From assembly GCA_947600065.1 (NCBI GenBank), contig CANQFZ010000001.1:1-64000 (forward strand): a stretch of DNA of 64,000 bases. Reading direction: 5' to 3'. Positions 7,656-16,747 of this stretch are shown here, piece after piece. Every line of letters starts with the position of its first letter. Position 1 is the first letter of the stretch. The notes under the pieces are model-generated. The model was not told the DNA's origin, did not search any database, and worked only from the letters and a program-made list of their open reading frames with translations. The stretch is from an uncultured Clostridia bacterium (lineage in GTDB: Bacteria; Bacillota; Clostridia; Oscillospirales; Ruminococcaceae). The position numbers and the translations under genes are program-made.

Positions 7656-8013
7656 AACCAGTCAGATGTAAGAGGTAAGATGTAAGAGGTAAGAGTTTCC
7701 AGGGAACTTTTGGAAGATAAGGTTGTTTGGTTTTCAGAGAAAGAGGCTAGAGACTAGAATTTGTTTCGAAAAGAAAAACAACCTTTCCATTACAATTCTT
7801 ACATCTTACCTCTTACTTCTTACTTCTAAAAGCTGAAGCTGGAAGCTAGAATTTGTTTCGGGCATAAAACCACTTTCCGTTACAACTCTAGCCTCTAGCC
7901 TCTAACCTCTAGCTTCTAGAAGGGAAGGTTATTTGCTGACTTTAACATATAATAAAAATAAGAGGTATGGTTTTATCCTTACCTCTTATTTCTAGCCTCT
8001 AGCCTCTAGAAGC
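7656..8013. repeat. Array of heptad-repeat blocks
   Basis: Perfect 7-bp phasing is visible in GATGTAA GAGGTAA GATGTAA GAGGTAA, then a spacer module (TTTCCAGGGAACTTTTGG), GAGGCTAGAGACTAGA, further CTTACATCTTACCTCTTAC, a second spacer module (GAATTTGTTTCGGGCATAAAA), and CTCTAGCCTCTAGCCTCTAACCTCTAGC ending TCTAGAAGG. A last block spans about 7961-8012. Arms on either side of each spacer are complementary, so RNA across this region could fold. The whole 916-base spacer 7133-8048 holds promoter, repeats and the sigma remnant, and no gene. Confidence 0.8.
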
Positions 8014-8048
8014 TCAGGACGCTCATGCTTTTTAGTGTCAAGAACTTA

Positions 8049-8282
8049 TTACTGCTTATCCTCAACATACTTTACGATATCGCCGACGGTCTTGATGTTC
8101 TCGACCTCGTCTTCGGGTATCTCTACCGAGAACTCGTCTTCGATAGCCATTACAAGGTCAACTACGTCGAGCGAATCAGCGCCGAGGTCGTCTGTTATTA
8201 CCGAAGCTTCAGTAATGCTGTCTTTATCGGCAACATCAAGCTGATCTGCAATAATGTCTCTTATTTTCTCGAAAATTTCCAT
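8049..8282 (-). CDS. acpP: Acyl carrier protein
   Basis: The 77-residue acidic carrier holds growing acyl chains on a phosphopantetheine arm attached to the serine of [10 protein letters not shown] (DSL motif), with the following [12 protein letters not shown] helix. The start at 8282 is used because GGAGG lies seven bases upstream; the longer track start is a TTG that falls inside that site. It is the final gene of the fab/acc cluster, but it also has its own promoter (8337-8365) in the 120-base gap after accA, which would allow the extra expression this abundant protein needs. Confidence 0.95.
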   Translation of the reverse strand: MEIFEKIRDIIADQLDVADKDSITEASVITDDLGADSLDVVDLVMAIEDEFSVEIPEDEVENIKTVGDIVKYVEDKQ

Positions 8283-8336
8283 TGTTAGATCCTCCAAAAT
8301 ATTTTTACCAAAAACTTCTTGGCTTTGTCAAGTTAT

Positions 8337-8365
8337 ATTATAAATCATCTTTACAAAATAATCAA
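8337..8365 (-). promoter_or_regulatory. Promoter of acpP
   Basis: Minus-strand TTGATT, 17 bases, TATAAT, about 55 bases upstream of the acpP start. Confidence 0.65.
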
Positions 8366-8404
8366 GAGCAATTTAACAAAAATTGCTGGTAATTATTACT
8401 GAAA

Positions 8405-9208
8405 TTATTCGGTAAACATACCAATTTTTCTAAATTTTTTGTAACGGTTTTCCGTGAGCTTGTCTGTCGGAACGGTTTTAAGCCTTGCGACAGCGTCAAC
8501 CAGATACTCGTAAATGCTGTCGGCGGTCTGTTCGGGATTAGTCTGCGCGCCGCCGTCGGGTTCGTTTATTATCTTGTCGCATACTCCAAAACGCGAAAGG
8601 TCTTCTGCTGTTATTTTCAGAATTTCACAGGCTTCTTTTTCTTTAGAGCCGTCTTTCCACAGTATAGACGCAGCTCCGCGCGGCGAAATAACGGAATAAA
8701 GCGCATTTGAGAGCATCGCAAGCTCGTCGCATACCGCAAGCGCCAGAGCGCCGCCGCTTCCGCCTTCTCCCAAGACTACCGATATAACGGGCGTTTTAAG
8801 CGTCATAAATTCTGCAAGGTTTTTTGCAATCGCTTCGCCCTGACCGCGTTTTTCAGCCTCTATCCCGCAGTATGCACCGGGCGTATCCACAAGGCAGATA
8901 ACGGGGCGGTGGAATTTTTCCGCCTGCCTTGCCAGTCTCAATGCCTTTCTGTAGCCTTCGGGGTGGGGCATTGAAAAATTCGTGCGGCGGTTTTCGTCGA
9001 GGGTTTTTCCCTTTACTTGTGCCAAGACCGTAACAGGCATGTCGCTTAGAAACCCAATGCCGCCGATTATAGCCGCGTCATCGCCGAACAGCCTGTCGCC
9101 GTGAAACTCCATAAACCTCGTGAATATCGCAGGGATATAGTCGTTTACGGTGGGGCGGTTTTTATTGTGAACAATTTCCATTCGCTCCCAGGCAGATAAA
9201 TTATTCAT
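8405..9208 (-). CDS. accA: Acetyl-CoA carboxylase carboxyltransferase subunit alpha
   Basis: With AccD this subunit transfers the carboxyl group from biotin on AccB to acetyl-CoA, giving malonyl-CoA. The 267-residue protein carries AWERMEIVHNKNRPT near the start, FMEFHGDRLFGDD, VDTPGAYCGIEAEKRGQGEAIA and the oxyanion-type GEGGSGGALALAVCDE. It is shorter than E. coli AccA (319) at the N-terminus, as in many clostridia. AAAGGAG precedes the ATG; the gene lies 22 bases after accD. Confidence 0.95.
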   Translation of the reverse strand: MNNLSAWERMEIVHNKNRPTVNDYIPAIFTRFMEFHGDRLFGDDAAIIGGIGFLSDMPVTVLAQVKGKTLDENRRTNFSMPHPEGYRKALRLARQAEKFHRPVICLVDTPGAYCGIEAEKRGQGEAIAKNLAEFMTLKTPVISVVLGEGGSGGALALAVCDELAMLSNALYSVISPRGAASILWKDGSKEKEACEILKITAEDLSRFGVCDKIINEPDGGAQTNPEQTADSIYEYLVDAVARLKTVPTDKLTENRYKKFRKIGMFTE

Positions 9209-9230
9209 AATTTTCTCCTTTTAAAGCCGT

Positions 9231-10139
9231 TTATTCTTCGTTCTTTACGGGTTTGCTCCCTCTCTCTTTGGGAAATCCGTGTAGCTTTAATATGTTTGAG
9301 AGCCTTTTCCTCATCATTCCGCGCTCGACTATCATATCCACAAACCCGCAGTCCTGCTGAAACTCCGCCGACTGGAAATCGTCGGGCAGACGCTGGCGGA
9401 TAGTGTCCTGTATAACTCTTCTTCCCGCAAAGCCTATAAGCACCTTCGGCTCTGCTATAGTTATATCTCCCAGGCTCGCAAACGACGCCGTAACTCCTCC
9501 CGTCGTCGGGTCGGTCATTACCGCTATATAAAGCCCTCCCGCGTCGCTGTGGAGCTTTACCGCGCCGCTCGTCTTTGCCATCTGCATAAGCGACACTATG
9601 CCCTCCTGCATTCTGGCTCCCCCCGAAGCGGTAAACATGATCACGGGCAGCTTCTTTTCCGTCGCATATTCAAAAGCGCGCGTTATTTTTTCTCCGACAA
9701 CGCTCCCCATGCTCGCCATCATAAAATGGCTGTCCATTATGCCTATAACGCAGCGATACCCGCGGATAGTACATTCTCCCGTAACGATAGCCTCGTTCGT
9801 ATTACAATCCGCCGCGCACTTCTGCACTTTTTCCTCATATCTTGGAAATCCTATGGGATTAAGAGAATGAAGGTTTTCGTCAAAGGGAATAAAGCTCCCC
9901 TCGTCAGCTGTCATTTCAAGGCGCTCCTGCCATGTAAGCCGCGCATGATAGTTGCATTTGGGGCAAACCTTTTTATTGTTTACAAACTCGTCGTTATAAA
10001 AAACATTAGAACAGCGCGGGCATTTAAACAGCAGATCCTGCGGTATCTCAACGTCCCTGACTTCATTTTTGTCGGGAGAGCTGTGGCTGTCGTCCGTAAA
10101 ACGCGCCTTTACAACCTTAAACAGTTCTTCGATGTCCAT
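9231..10139 (-). CDS. accD: Acetyl-CoA carboxylase carboxyltransferase subunit beta
   Basis: Partner of AccA in the carboxyltransferase. A four-cysteine zinc finger (CPRCSNVFYNDEFVNNKKVCPKC, about 37-60) opens the protein, followed by the crotonase-like domain with MDSHFMMASMGSVVGEK, FTASGGARMQEG and DPTTGGVTASFA. I place the start at the internal ATG (10139): AAGGAG sits eight bases before it, whereas the track GTG at 10148 abuts that site. The AccC stop is within the same ribosome binding region, so the two genes are translationally coupled. Confidence 0.95.
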   Translation of the reverse strand: MDIEELFKVVKARFTDDSHSSPDKNEVRDVEIPQDLLFKCPRCSNVFYNDEFVNNKKVCPKCNYHARLTWQERLEMTADEGSFIPFDENLHSLNPIGFPRYEEKVQKCAADCNTNEAIVTGECTIRGYRCVIGIMDSHFMMASMGSVVGEKITRAFEYATEKKLPVIMFTASGGARMQEGIVSLMQMAKTSGAVKLHSDAGGLYIAVMTDPTTGGVTASFASLGDITIAEPKVLIGFAGRRVIQDTIRQRLPDDFQSAEFQQDCGFVDMIVERGMMRKRLSNILKLHGFPKERGSKPVKNEE

Positions 10140-10144
10140 TATGC

Positions 10145-11494
10145 TCACTCCTTCATAATGTCAACGCGGTTCAAAAAACCGTTGTCAAAATCCCCGCGCA
10201 CAAAATTTTCGTTTTTCAAAAGCGCAAGCTGGAAATCAATGTTCGTTTCAATTCCGTCTATGACAAATTCCGCCAGCGCAACGCGGGCTTTCATTATCGC
10301 CTCGTCGCGGTCTGTGCCTTTTACTATAAGTTTTGCTATCATGCTGTCATAATACGGCGGTATCTCATATCCCGCATATACTGCGCTGTCTATTCTCACG
10401 TTAAATCCGCCCGGAGCGTGAATTGACTTTACAAGTCCCGGGCAGGGCTGGAAATTCCTTCTCGGGTTTTCGGCGTTTATGCGGCACTCTATCGCGTGAC
10501 CGCTGAGCTTAACGTCGTCTTGTGAGAACCAGAGCTTTTCGCCCGCGGCAATGCGTATCTGTGCTTTTACAAGGTCAATGCCCGTTACAAACTCTGTCAC
10601 GGGGTGTTCTACCTGAATACGCGTGTTCATTTCCATAAAGTAGAAATTCTTGTCCTTGTCAACAAGAAACTCTATCGTTCCCGCGTTTCTATAGCCGCTG
10701 ACCTTTGCCGCGCTAACTGCCGCTTCTCCCATTCTTCTGCGGAGGTCGTCCGTCATAATGGGGCTGGGGCTTTCCTCGAGAACTTTCTGATTTCTCCTTT
10801 GAAGGGAACAGTCGCGCTCTCCTAGATGTACGACGTTTCCATAGTTGTCGCAAAGAAGCTGAACTTCAATATGTCTTGGGTTTACGACAAATTTTTCAAT
10901 ATAAAGTCCGCCGTTTCCAAAGCAGGCTTCCGCTTCGGCGCTTGCGGAAAGAAAATTGCTTTCGAGAGCGTTTTTGTTTTCAACAAGACGTATCCCTCTG
11001 CCGCCGCCGCCCGCCGTAGCTTTAACCATAACGGGATAGCCTATCCTGTCGCATACCTCGTATGCTTCTTCGAGAGTTTTTACAATACCGTCAGAACCGG
11101 GAATAACAGGAACTCCCGCTTCTATCATCGTTTTACGCGCGTTTGCCTTGTCGCCCATTTCGTCCATGACCTGTGGAGTAGGACCTATAAAGGTTATCCC
11201 GCATTTCTCGCAAAGCCGCGCAAAATCTGCGTTCTCCGACAAAAATCCGAACCCGGGGTGAATAGCATTAGCGCCCGTCGCTTCACAGGCGGCGATGATT
11301 GATTTTGTGTTCAGATAGCTGTCCTTAGACGGCGCAGGGCCTATGCAGACAGCCTCGTCCGCTATCTGCGCGTGGAGCGCGAATTTATCCGCAGTCGAGT
11401 ATACCGCAACGGTTTTTATCCCAAGCTCGCGGCAGGCTCTCATTATTCTTATCGCGATCTCGCCGCGGTTTGCAATAAGTATCTTGTTAAACAT
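10145..11494 (-). CDS. accC: Acetyl-CoA carboxylase biotin carboxylase subunit
   Basis: ATP-grasp enzyme that carboxylates the biotin of AccB using bicarbonate. Typical length of 449 residues. Seen segments are [35 protein letters not shown], the glycine-rich ATP loop [30 protein letters not shown] and [18 protein letters not shown]. It sits mid-operon, immediately followed by accD. Confidence 0.97.
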   Translation of the reverse strand: MFNKILIANRGEIAIRIMRACRELGIKTVAVYSTADKFALHAQIADEAVCIGPAPSKDSYLNTKSIIAACEATGANAIHPGFGFLSENADFARLCEKCGITFIGPTPQVMDEMGDKANARKTMIEAGVPVIPGSDGIVKTLEEAYEVCDRIGYPVMVKATAGGGGRGIRLVENKNALESNFLSASAEAEACFGNGGLYIEKFVVNPRHIEVQLLCDNYGNVVHLGERDCSLQRRNQKVLEESPSPIMTDDLRRRMGEAAVSAAKVSGYRNAGTIEFLVDKDKNFYFMEMNTRIQVEHPVTEFVTGIDLVKAQIRIAAGEKLWFSQDDVKLSGHAIECRINAENPRRNFQPCPGLVKSIHAPGGFNVRIDSAVYAGYEIPPYYDSMIAKLIVKGTDRDEAIMKARVALAEFVIDGIETNIDFQLALLKNENFVRGDFDNGFLNRVDIMKE

Positions 11495-11516
11495 TTACTT
11501 CTCGCTCCAATTGTAT

Positions 11517-11957
11517 TTACTCGGTCTTCGGGTCTGAAACGGCAAAGGAAATTTCCGCCGTAACTACCTTTTTCCCGTTTACCTTTGCGACAGCTTTTCC
11601 AAAGCCTATAGGACCTTTCTTTTCGGTCATTTCCACAGACAGTTCAAGAGTGTCTTCCGGCAGTACCTGTCCGCGAAAACGCGCCTTGTCTATCCCCGCA
11701 AAGAACGCAATTTTCCCCTTGTTTTCGGGGAGCGACAGCGCGCAGACCGCTCCCGCCTGAGCGAGCATTTCTATCATCAGCACTCCGGGAGTTACGGGCT
11801 GGCCGGGGAAATGCCCCTTAAACCAGTATTCGTCGGGTTTCAGATATTTCTTTGCCGTAACCTTAACGCCCGGTTCAAGCTCCGTTACTTCGTCAATGAG
11901 CAAAAACGGGTCGCGGTGGGGAATGATTTCCTTTATTTGTTCCAAATCAAGCGTCAT
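11517..11957 (-). CDS. fabZ: 3-hydroxyacyl-ACP dehydratase FabZ
   Basis: Hot-dog-fold dehydratase that removes water from 3-hydroxyacyl-ACP. The 146-residue protein has IIPHRDPFLLIDEV and the catalytic His/Glu segment GHFPGQPVTPGVLMIEMLAQAG. AAGGTG precedes the ATG. It lies between accB and accC in the operon, as in many Clostridia. Confidence 0.95.
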   Translation of the reverse strand: MTLDLEQIKEIIPHRDPFLLIDEVTELEPGVKVTAKKYLKPDEYWFKGHFPGQPVTPGVLMIEMLAQAGAVCALSLPENKGKIAFFAGIDKARFRGQVLPEDTLELSVEMTEKKGPIGFGKAVAKVNGKKVVTAEISFAVSDPKTE

Positions 11958-11966
11958 ATTTTCACC

Positions 11967-12455
11967 TTATTCTATCTTCATTATCTTCTGGTCAAATTCT
12001 ACCGTATCGCCGTCGTTTACATAAATCTCGGCAACTCTGCCCGAAAATTCGCTCTGAACTTCGTTCATAAGCTTCATGCTTTCAATTATGCACACAACGT
12101 CGCCCTCTTTTATCGTGTCGCCTACTCTTACAAACGGCGGCTTTTCGGGAGCGGGGGAGGTGTAGAAAGTTCCGATTATTTTCGACTTTATAAACTTTCC
12201 GCTTTCGCACTGTGAAACCGTTGTATTCTGCGCGGCAGGCTGCTGCGCCTGCAAAGCGGTATAGCCCGTCATAACGGGAACCGCCTGAGCCGTTTCTCTA
12301 TAAGGGCGCTTTCCCTCTATCACTATATCCAATTCTTCCGTGCTTATTTTGATTTTAGAAAGGTCGTTTTCCTTTACTATCTTTGCGAGAGCCTCTATAC
12401 ATTCTACGGTGTCTTCTATAACGGTCGGCTCTTTTTCTTTTTCTTTCAAATTCAT
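11967..12455 (-). CDS. accB: Biotin carboxyl carrier protein of acetyl-CoA carboxylase
   Basis: The 162-residue carrier has an acidic N-terminal region, a low-complexity Ala/Gln/Pro linker (VMTGYTALQAQQPAAQ) and the C-terminal biotinyl domain with the biotinylated lysine in IESMKLMNEV (about residue 128). The 12455 start is chosen because AAGGAG lies seven bases ahead of MNLKEKEKE; the longer track ORF runs into fabF. It is followed by fabZ after nine bases. Confidence 0.95.
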   Translation of the reverse strand: MNLKEKEKEPTVIEDTVECIEALAKIVKENDLSKIKISTEELDIVIEGKRPYRETAQAVPVMTGYTALQAQQPAAQNTTVSQCESGKFIKSKIIGTFYTSPAPEKPPFVRVGDTIKEGDVVCIIESMKLMNEVQSEFSGRVAEIYVNDGDTVEFDQKIMKIE

Positions 12456-12474
12456 CGTCGTTCTCCTTTTTAAT

Positions 12475-13719
12475 TTATTCGGCAGGAACAAGGCAGATAC
12501 AGCCGTTGTGTCCGCCAAAACCGAGAGAATTGCTGAGTGCCGCGGTTATTTTCAGTTCGCGCGCACCCTCTGTCACATAGTCAAGATCACATTCGGGATC
12601 GGGAACTTTATATCCCAGCGTTCTGTGTATCTTCCCGTATCTAACGGAAAGCGCCGTAACTATCGCTTCAACGCCGCCTGCCGCGCCAAGAAGATGACCT
12701 GTCATTGATTTCGTGGAATTTATCGCGATATTTCCCGCGTGTTCTCCGAAAGCAAGTTTTATAGCCTTTGTTTCCGTAAGGTCGTTCATGTGAGTAGAAG
12801 TGCCGTGGGCGTTTATATAATTTACCTGTTCAAACGGTATGCCCGCTTCTTCTACCGCAAGCTCCATAGCCTTTGCTCCGCCCAAGCCGTCGGGGTCGGG
12901 GCTTGTTTCATGATATGCGTCGCAGGTCGAGCCGTATCCGCATATCTCCGCATATATATCCGCGCCTCTTGCTTTTGCGTGTTCGTATTCTTCGAGGACA
13001 AGTATCCCGCAGCCGTCGCCGAGGACAAATCCGCTTCTTTCCGCGTCAAAGGGTATCGACGCGCGGTCGACGTCCGTTGAACGTGTGATAGCCTTCATGT
13101 TGTTGAATGACGCATAGCAGAAGCCGATGTCGGAGTGTTCCGTGCCGCCCGTTATAGCCGCGTCAAGATAGCCGTGCTTTATCGCTCTAAACGCCTCTCC
13201 TATCGACTGCGTACCCGAAGCACACGCTGTCGTAACGCAGAAATTCGAGCCTTTAAAGCCGTGTCTTATAGCAACCGTTGCCGCCGCCATATTTCCTATC
13301 ATCTTTGTAATTGTAAAGACCGAAACTCTTCCGCTGCCTTTAGAACGATAGGCGTTCATTTCGTCCTCTGTCGTGCAGATACCGCCGATGCCGCTTCCTA
13401 TTATACAGCCGACGCGAAACGGGTCTATGTCTTTGAGATCTGTTTTTGCGTCTTTAAGCGCCATTTCCGCGCAGTATACGGCATATTGAGTTATAACGTC
13501 GCTTCTGCGCAGCTCTTTCTTGTCGAAAACCGCGGACGGGTCAAAGTTCTTTACTCTTGCGACAACGTTCTTTTCATCGGTGTTTTCCTCGGGGAACCAC
13601 GGTTCAAGCGTAAATCCGTGCTTTCCCATAAGAAGGTTGTCCCACAGCTCCTGCGGCGAATTTCCGCAGGGCGTAACACACCCAAGTCCCGTTATCACTA
13701 CTCTTCTTTCACTACTCAT
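12475..13719 (-). CDS. fabF: 3-oxoacyl-ACP synthase II
   Basis: Elongating ketoacyl-ACP synthase. The 414-residue thiolase-fold protein has the Cys-His-His triad: cysteine in TTACASGTQSIGEA (about 165), histidine in NAHGTSTHMND and histidine in KSMTGHLLGAAGG. The C-terminal NSLGFGGHNG loop is intact. GGAGG precedes the ATG. Confidence 0.96.
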   Translation of the reverse strand: MSSERRVVITGLGCVTPCGNSPQELWDNLLMGKHGFTLEPWFPEENTDEKNVVARVKNFDPSAVFDKKELRRSDVITQYAVYCAEMALKDAKTDLKDIDPFRVGCIIGSGIGGICTTEDEMNAYRSKGSGRVSVFTITKMIGNMAAATVAIRHGFKGSNFCVTTACASGTQSIGEAFRAIKHGYLDAAITGGTEHSDIGFCYASFNNMKAITRSTDVDRASIPFDAERSGFVLGDGCGILVLEEYEHAKARGADIYAEICGYGSTCDAYHETSPDPDGLGGAKAMELAVEEAGIPFEQVNYINAHGTSTHMNDLTETKAIKLAFGEHAGNIAINSTKSMTGHLLGAAGGVEAIVTALSVRYGKIHRTLGYKVPDPECDLDYVTEGARELKITAALSNSLGFGGHNGCICLVPAE

Positions 13720-13762
13720 AAAACCTCCGTGACCATTCCTATAAAACGATAATAAACTTCTA

Positions 13763-14494
13763 TCACATACTTAATCCGCCGCTGATCTCAATTATCTGCC
13801 CCGTAACGTATGAAGAATTCTCTCCGCACAAAAACGCGACAACGTTTGCTATTTCTTCGGGCTGTCCATAGCGCTTCATGGCGATTTGTCCGAGAATGGC
13901 GTTTTTCTGCTCGTCTGTCAGCTTGTCTGTCATGGGCGTCTGAATAAATCCCGGCGCTACTGCATTTACGCGTATTCCGCGAGAACCGAGCTCCTTTGCC
14001 GCGGTCTTTGTCATCGCTATTACCGCGCCTTTTGAAGCGGAATAGTTCATCTGTCCCGCGTTTCCGTAAAGTCCCGCAACGGAAGCAAGGTTTACTATAC
14101 TTCCGCTTTTTTGCCTCAGCATTATCGCTCCGACGAGCTTTGTCATATTAAACACGGATTTCTGATTTATGCGAATGACCGCGTCATAGTTTTCCTCGCT
14201 CATTCTCAGAAGAAGCCCGTCGCGGGTAATTCCCGCGTTGTTTACGAGAACGTCTAGCGTTCCGAACTCTTCTTTTGCTTTCTTTACCATTTCTTCACAC
14301 TGCGCATAGTCCGAAACGTCCGCCGCGTAAACTTCCGCCTTTACTCCGAGCGCGCGGCATTCCTCTGCGGTCTGCTGTCCCGCTTCTTCGGAAAGCTCGT
14401 TTATAACGATATTAAATCCGTCTTTTGCTAAGCGCTTTGCAATTGCCGCTCCGATACCTCTTCCCGAACCTGTGATGATAGCTGTTTTACTCAT
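13763..14494 (-). CDS. fabG: 3-oxoacyl-ACP reductase FabG
   Basis: NADPH-dependent short-chain dehydrogenase reducing 3-oxoacyl-ACP. The Rossmann motif GSGRGIGAAIAKRL is at the N-terminus, NNAG is present, and the Ser-Tyr-Lys catalytic set is in NLASVAGLYGNAGQMNYSASKGAV. PGFIQTPMTD and the C-terminal SSYVTGQIIEISGGLSM are typical. The start is at 14494 (MSKTAII); the longer track start is a TTG within the ribosome binding region. Confidence 0.96.
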   Translation of the reverse strand: MSKTAIITGSGRGIGAAIAKRLAKDGFNIVINELSEEAGQQTAEECRALGVKAEVYAADVSDYAQCEEMVKKAKEEFGTLDVLVNNAGITRDGLLLRMSEENYDAVIRINQKSVFNMTKLVGAIMLRQKSGSIVNLASVAGLYGNAGQMNYSASKGAVIAMTKTAAKELGSRGIRVNAVAPGFIQTPMTDKLTDEQKNAILGQIAMKRYGQPEEIANVVAFLCGENSSYVTGQIIEISGGLSM

Positions 14495-14531
14495 ATAATG
14501 TCCTTTCGTCAACTAAAGTCTATGTTTTCTA

Positions 14532-15530
14532 TTAAGTTTCCATTATGATAGAGCCGTATGTAAGCCCCGCTCCGAATCCGACAAGACAGAGCTTCATTCC
14601 GCGTTTCAGTCTTCCGCTCTTATAAAGCTCGTCTATTCCTACGGGAATACACGCGCTCGAAACATTTCCCATGTATTCTATATTTGTATATACTTTTTCT
14701 TCGGGGATACCCAAAAGCTCCGTTGCCTTTGCGATTATCCTAAGGTTAGCCTGGTGAGGTATCACAAGGTCAAGCTCCGAGGGCGCTATCCCTATCTGTT
14801 CGGAAACATGATTTACCGCGTCAGCCATTGCGTTTATGGCGAATTTATAGACCGCCCTGCCGTCCTGATAGAGATAATTTTTCTTTGCAAAGGTATCGAA
14901 GCGGTTTTCATAAAACTCGTCCTCGTCCTTAAACCACGGGCAGTTGCTCTGATAGTTCACCTTGCAATACAGCGCGTCGAACTCGTCGCCCTCCGCTCCG
15001 AGAAAAGAGCTGAACTGTCCGTCGCTTTTCGTAACGACTACAGCTCCCGCCGCGTCGCCGAAAAGAATACAGTTTGCGCGGTCGGTGTAGTCCTGCTGTG
15101 ATGACAGTTTTTCACTCGATACTATAAGTATCGTCTTATATTTGTCAGTTTCGAGAAATTTGTGTGCAATGTCCATTGCGGTTATAAAGCCCGTGCAGGC
15201 GCTGTTCACGTCAAAGCAGGAAGCATTCACCGCGCCTATGCGCTTTTGTATAAGGCACGACATAGCGGGGTAGAAGAAGTCGGGAGTACAGGTCGAAACT
15301 ATGATGAGGTCAATTTTGTCCGCCGTTATTCCCGCAGACTTCAGCGCGTCCTTTGCCGCCTCCGCGCCCATATAGTAGTTGGGCTTGTCCACCGCAAGCT
15401 GGCGCTTTTTTATTCCCGTGCGGGGATATATCCATTCGTCCGAGGTATCGAGGATCTGAGAAAATCTGTCGTTATCAGCGACAAAATCGGGGACATAACT
15501 GCCTGTTCCCAAAAACTGCAATCCACTCAT
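14532..15530 (-). CDS. fabH: 3-oxoacyl-ACP synthase III
   Basis: Initiating condensing enzyme, joining acyl-CoA with malonyl-ACP. The 332-residue protein has DEWIYPRTGIKKRQL, the catalytic cysteine in DVNSACTGFITAMDIA (about 111), histidine in VIPHQANLRI and asparagine in YMGNVSSA. AAGGAG lies ahead of the ATG. It is first in the nine-gene cluster and is driven by a consensus promoter at 15632-15660. It lacks the fabK and fabD genes usually found next to it in Clostridia. Confidence 0.95.
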   Translation of the reverse strand: MSGLQFLGTGSYVPDFVADNDRFSQILDTSDEWIYPRTGIKKRQLAVDKPNYYMGAEAAKDALKSAGITADKIDLIIVSTCTPDFFYPAMSCLIQKRIGAVNASCFDVNSACTGFITAMDIAHKFLETDKYKTILIVSSEKLSSQQDYTDRANCILFGDAAGAVVVTKSDGQFSSFLGAEGDEFDALYCKVNYQSNCPWFKDEDEFYENRFDTFAKKNYLYQDGRAVYKFAINAMADAVNHVSEQIGIAPSELDLVIPHQANLRIIAKATELLGIPEEKVYTNIEYMGNVSSACIPVGIDELYKSGRLKRGMKLCLVGFGAGLTYGSIIMET

Positions 15531-15557
15531 AAAAAACTCCTTGATTTTATTTTCAAA

Positions 15558-15577
15558 ATAATGTATAATAACATTAT
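15558..15577. promoter_or_regulatory. Possible operator in the fabH leader
   Basis: A perfect 6-8-6 inverted repeat, ATAATG-TATAATAA-CATTAT, lies between the fabH promoter and its ribosome binding site, where a repressor would be expected. It does not match the FapR or FabT consensus I know, and AT-rich inverted repeats arise by chance. Confidence 0.3.
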
Positions 15578-15631
15578 GGTTGGTGTGGCGTTGTTTTAAA
15601 ATGCCTATACGAAAAAATTCAATATAAATTT

Positions 15632-15660
15632 ATTATAACTCATTTTGGTAGATTTGTCAA
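15632..15660 (-). promoter_or_regulatory. SigA-type promoter of the fab/acc operon
   Basis: Minus-strand TTGACA, 17 bases, TATAAT; both hexamers perfect, about 100 bases upstream of fabH. The 282-base divergent spacer 15531-15812 also holds the fabD leader, where I cannot place a promoter with confidence. Confidence 0.85.
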
Positions 15661-15812
15661 GTATATGTTGTAAATTAGAGACGTTAGAAAAGGAATTTTC
15701 ATTATTTTGCAGATGATATTTCTCATTCTTCGCCTTTTATGTTTAATATCATTTAATTATTTACCTGTCGGAAGTCGGCTTTTCGGCAGGGAAGAACTTT
15801 GGAGGTTTATCT

Positions 15813-16736
15813 ATGAAAACAGCATTTTTATTCTCGGGACAGGGTTCGCAGTATCCTCAGATGGGCGCAGAACTCGCGCAGAAATACCAAAGCTCGGCGC
15901 GGATATTGGAATGCGGCTCGGACATCATGGGTTTCGACATTATGAAAAAGCTGACGGAGTCATCTGCCGAGGAGCTTTCTCAGACCCGCCTTTCACAGCC
16001 TGCTATTTTTACGGTGTCGCTTTTAGCGCTTAATGCGGCGAGAGAGAACGGCATTGAAAACTGCGCTGTTGCGGGACATTCTCTCGGAGAATATGCGGCG
16101 ATGTATGCGGCGGGGGTACTGCCTATGGAAGACGCTTTTAAGGCGATAAAACTAAGAAGCGAGGCAATGGCAAAGGCAGCCGAAAATTCTAAGGGAGCAA
16201 TGGCGGCGATAATAGGCTCAACAGATGAGGAAATAAATAAAGTCCTCTCCGAAGTAAACGGATTTGCCGCTCCCGCAAACTATAATTCCCCCGTACAGAC
16301 CGTTATCGCGGGAGAAGAGGCTGCCGTAGAAGAAGCCATGGCGAAGTTTTCCGAACTTGGAAGACGCTCCGTAAGGCTCGCAGTATCTGCGGCTTTCCAT
16401 ACAAAACTTATGAAGCCAGCCGCAGACGAGTTTAAAGAAAAAATTTCGGGATTTACATTCTCCGAGCCGACCTGCGCGTTCTATTCAAACCTTTACGGCG
16501 CAAAGCTTGAAAAACTGCCCGAAATGCCCGATTATCTTTCAAAGCACATCTGCTCTCCCGTCAGATTTGTCGAGGAGCTTAACGCAATGCAGAGCGACGG
16601 CATAGAAGCATTTGTAGAGCTCGGACCGAACAAAGTCCTCACGGGACTTGTAAGAAAGACGCTAAAGGGCGTTATAAACGTAAATATTGAAAACAATGAA
16701 ACCATGGAAAAGGCGCTCGGCGCATTGAAAGGATAA
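15813..16736 (+). CDS. fabD: Malonyl-CoA:ACP transacylase
   Basis: Loads malonyl groups onto ACP for fatty acid elongation. The 307-residue alpha/beta hydrolase-like enzyme has FLFSGQGSQYPQMG at the N-terminus, SQPAIFTVSLLAL, the nucleophile elbow GHSLGEYAAM (Ser about 89) and catalytic histidine in AFHTKLM. GGAGG precedes the ATG. It is divergent from the rest of the fab cluster and instead leads the aroE-aroK group. Confidence 0.96.
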   Translation: MKTAFLFSGQGSQYPQMGAELAQKYQSSARILECGSDIMGFDIMKKLTESSAEELSQTRLSQPAIFTVSLLALNAARENGIENCAVAGHSLGEYAAMYAAGVLPMEDAFKAIKLRSEAMAKAAENSKGAMAAIIGSTDEEINKVLSEVNGFAAPANYNSPVQTVIAGEEAAVEEAMAKFSELGRRSVRLAVSAAFHTKLMKPAADEFKEKISGFTFSEPTCAFYSNLYGAKLEKLPEMPDYLSKHICSPVRFVEELNAMQSDGIEAFVELGPNKVLTGLVRKTLKGVINVNIENNETMEKALGALKG

Positions 16737-16747
16737 GTAATAAAATT

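Noticed and set aside
7656-8013. CRISPR array
   Set aside because: The repeats are degenerate 7-bp units with inverted arms and a few recurring spacers, not 25-37 bp identical repeats with unique spacers, and no cas gene is in the window.
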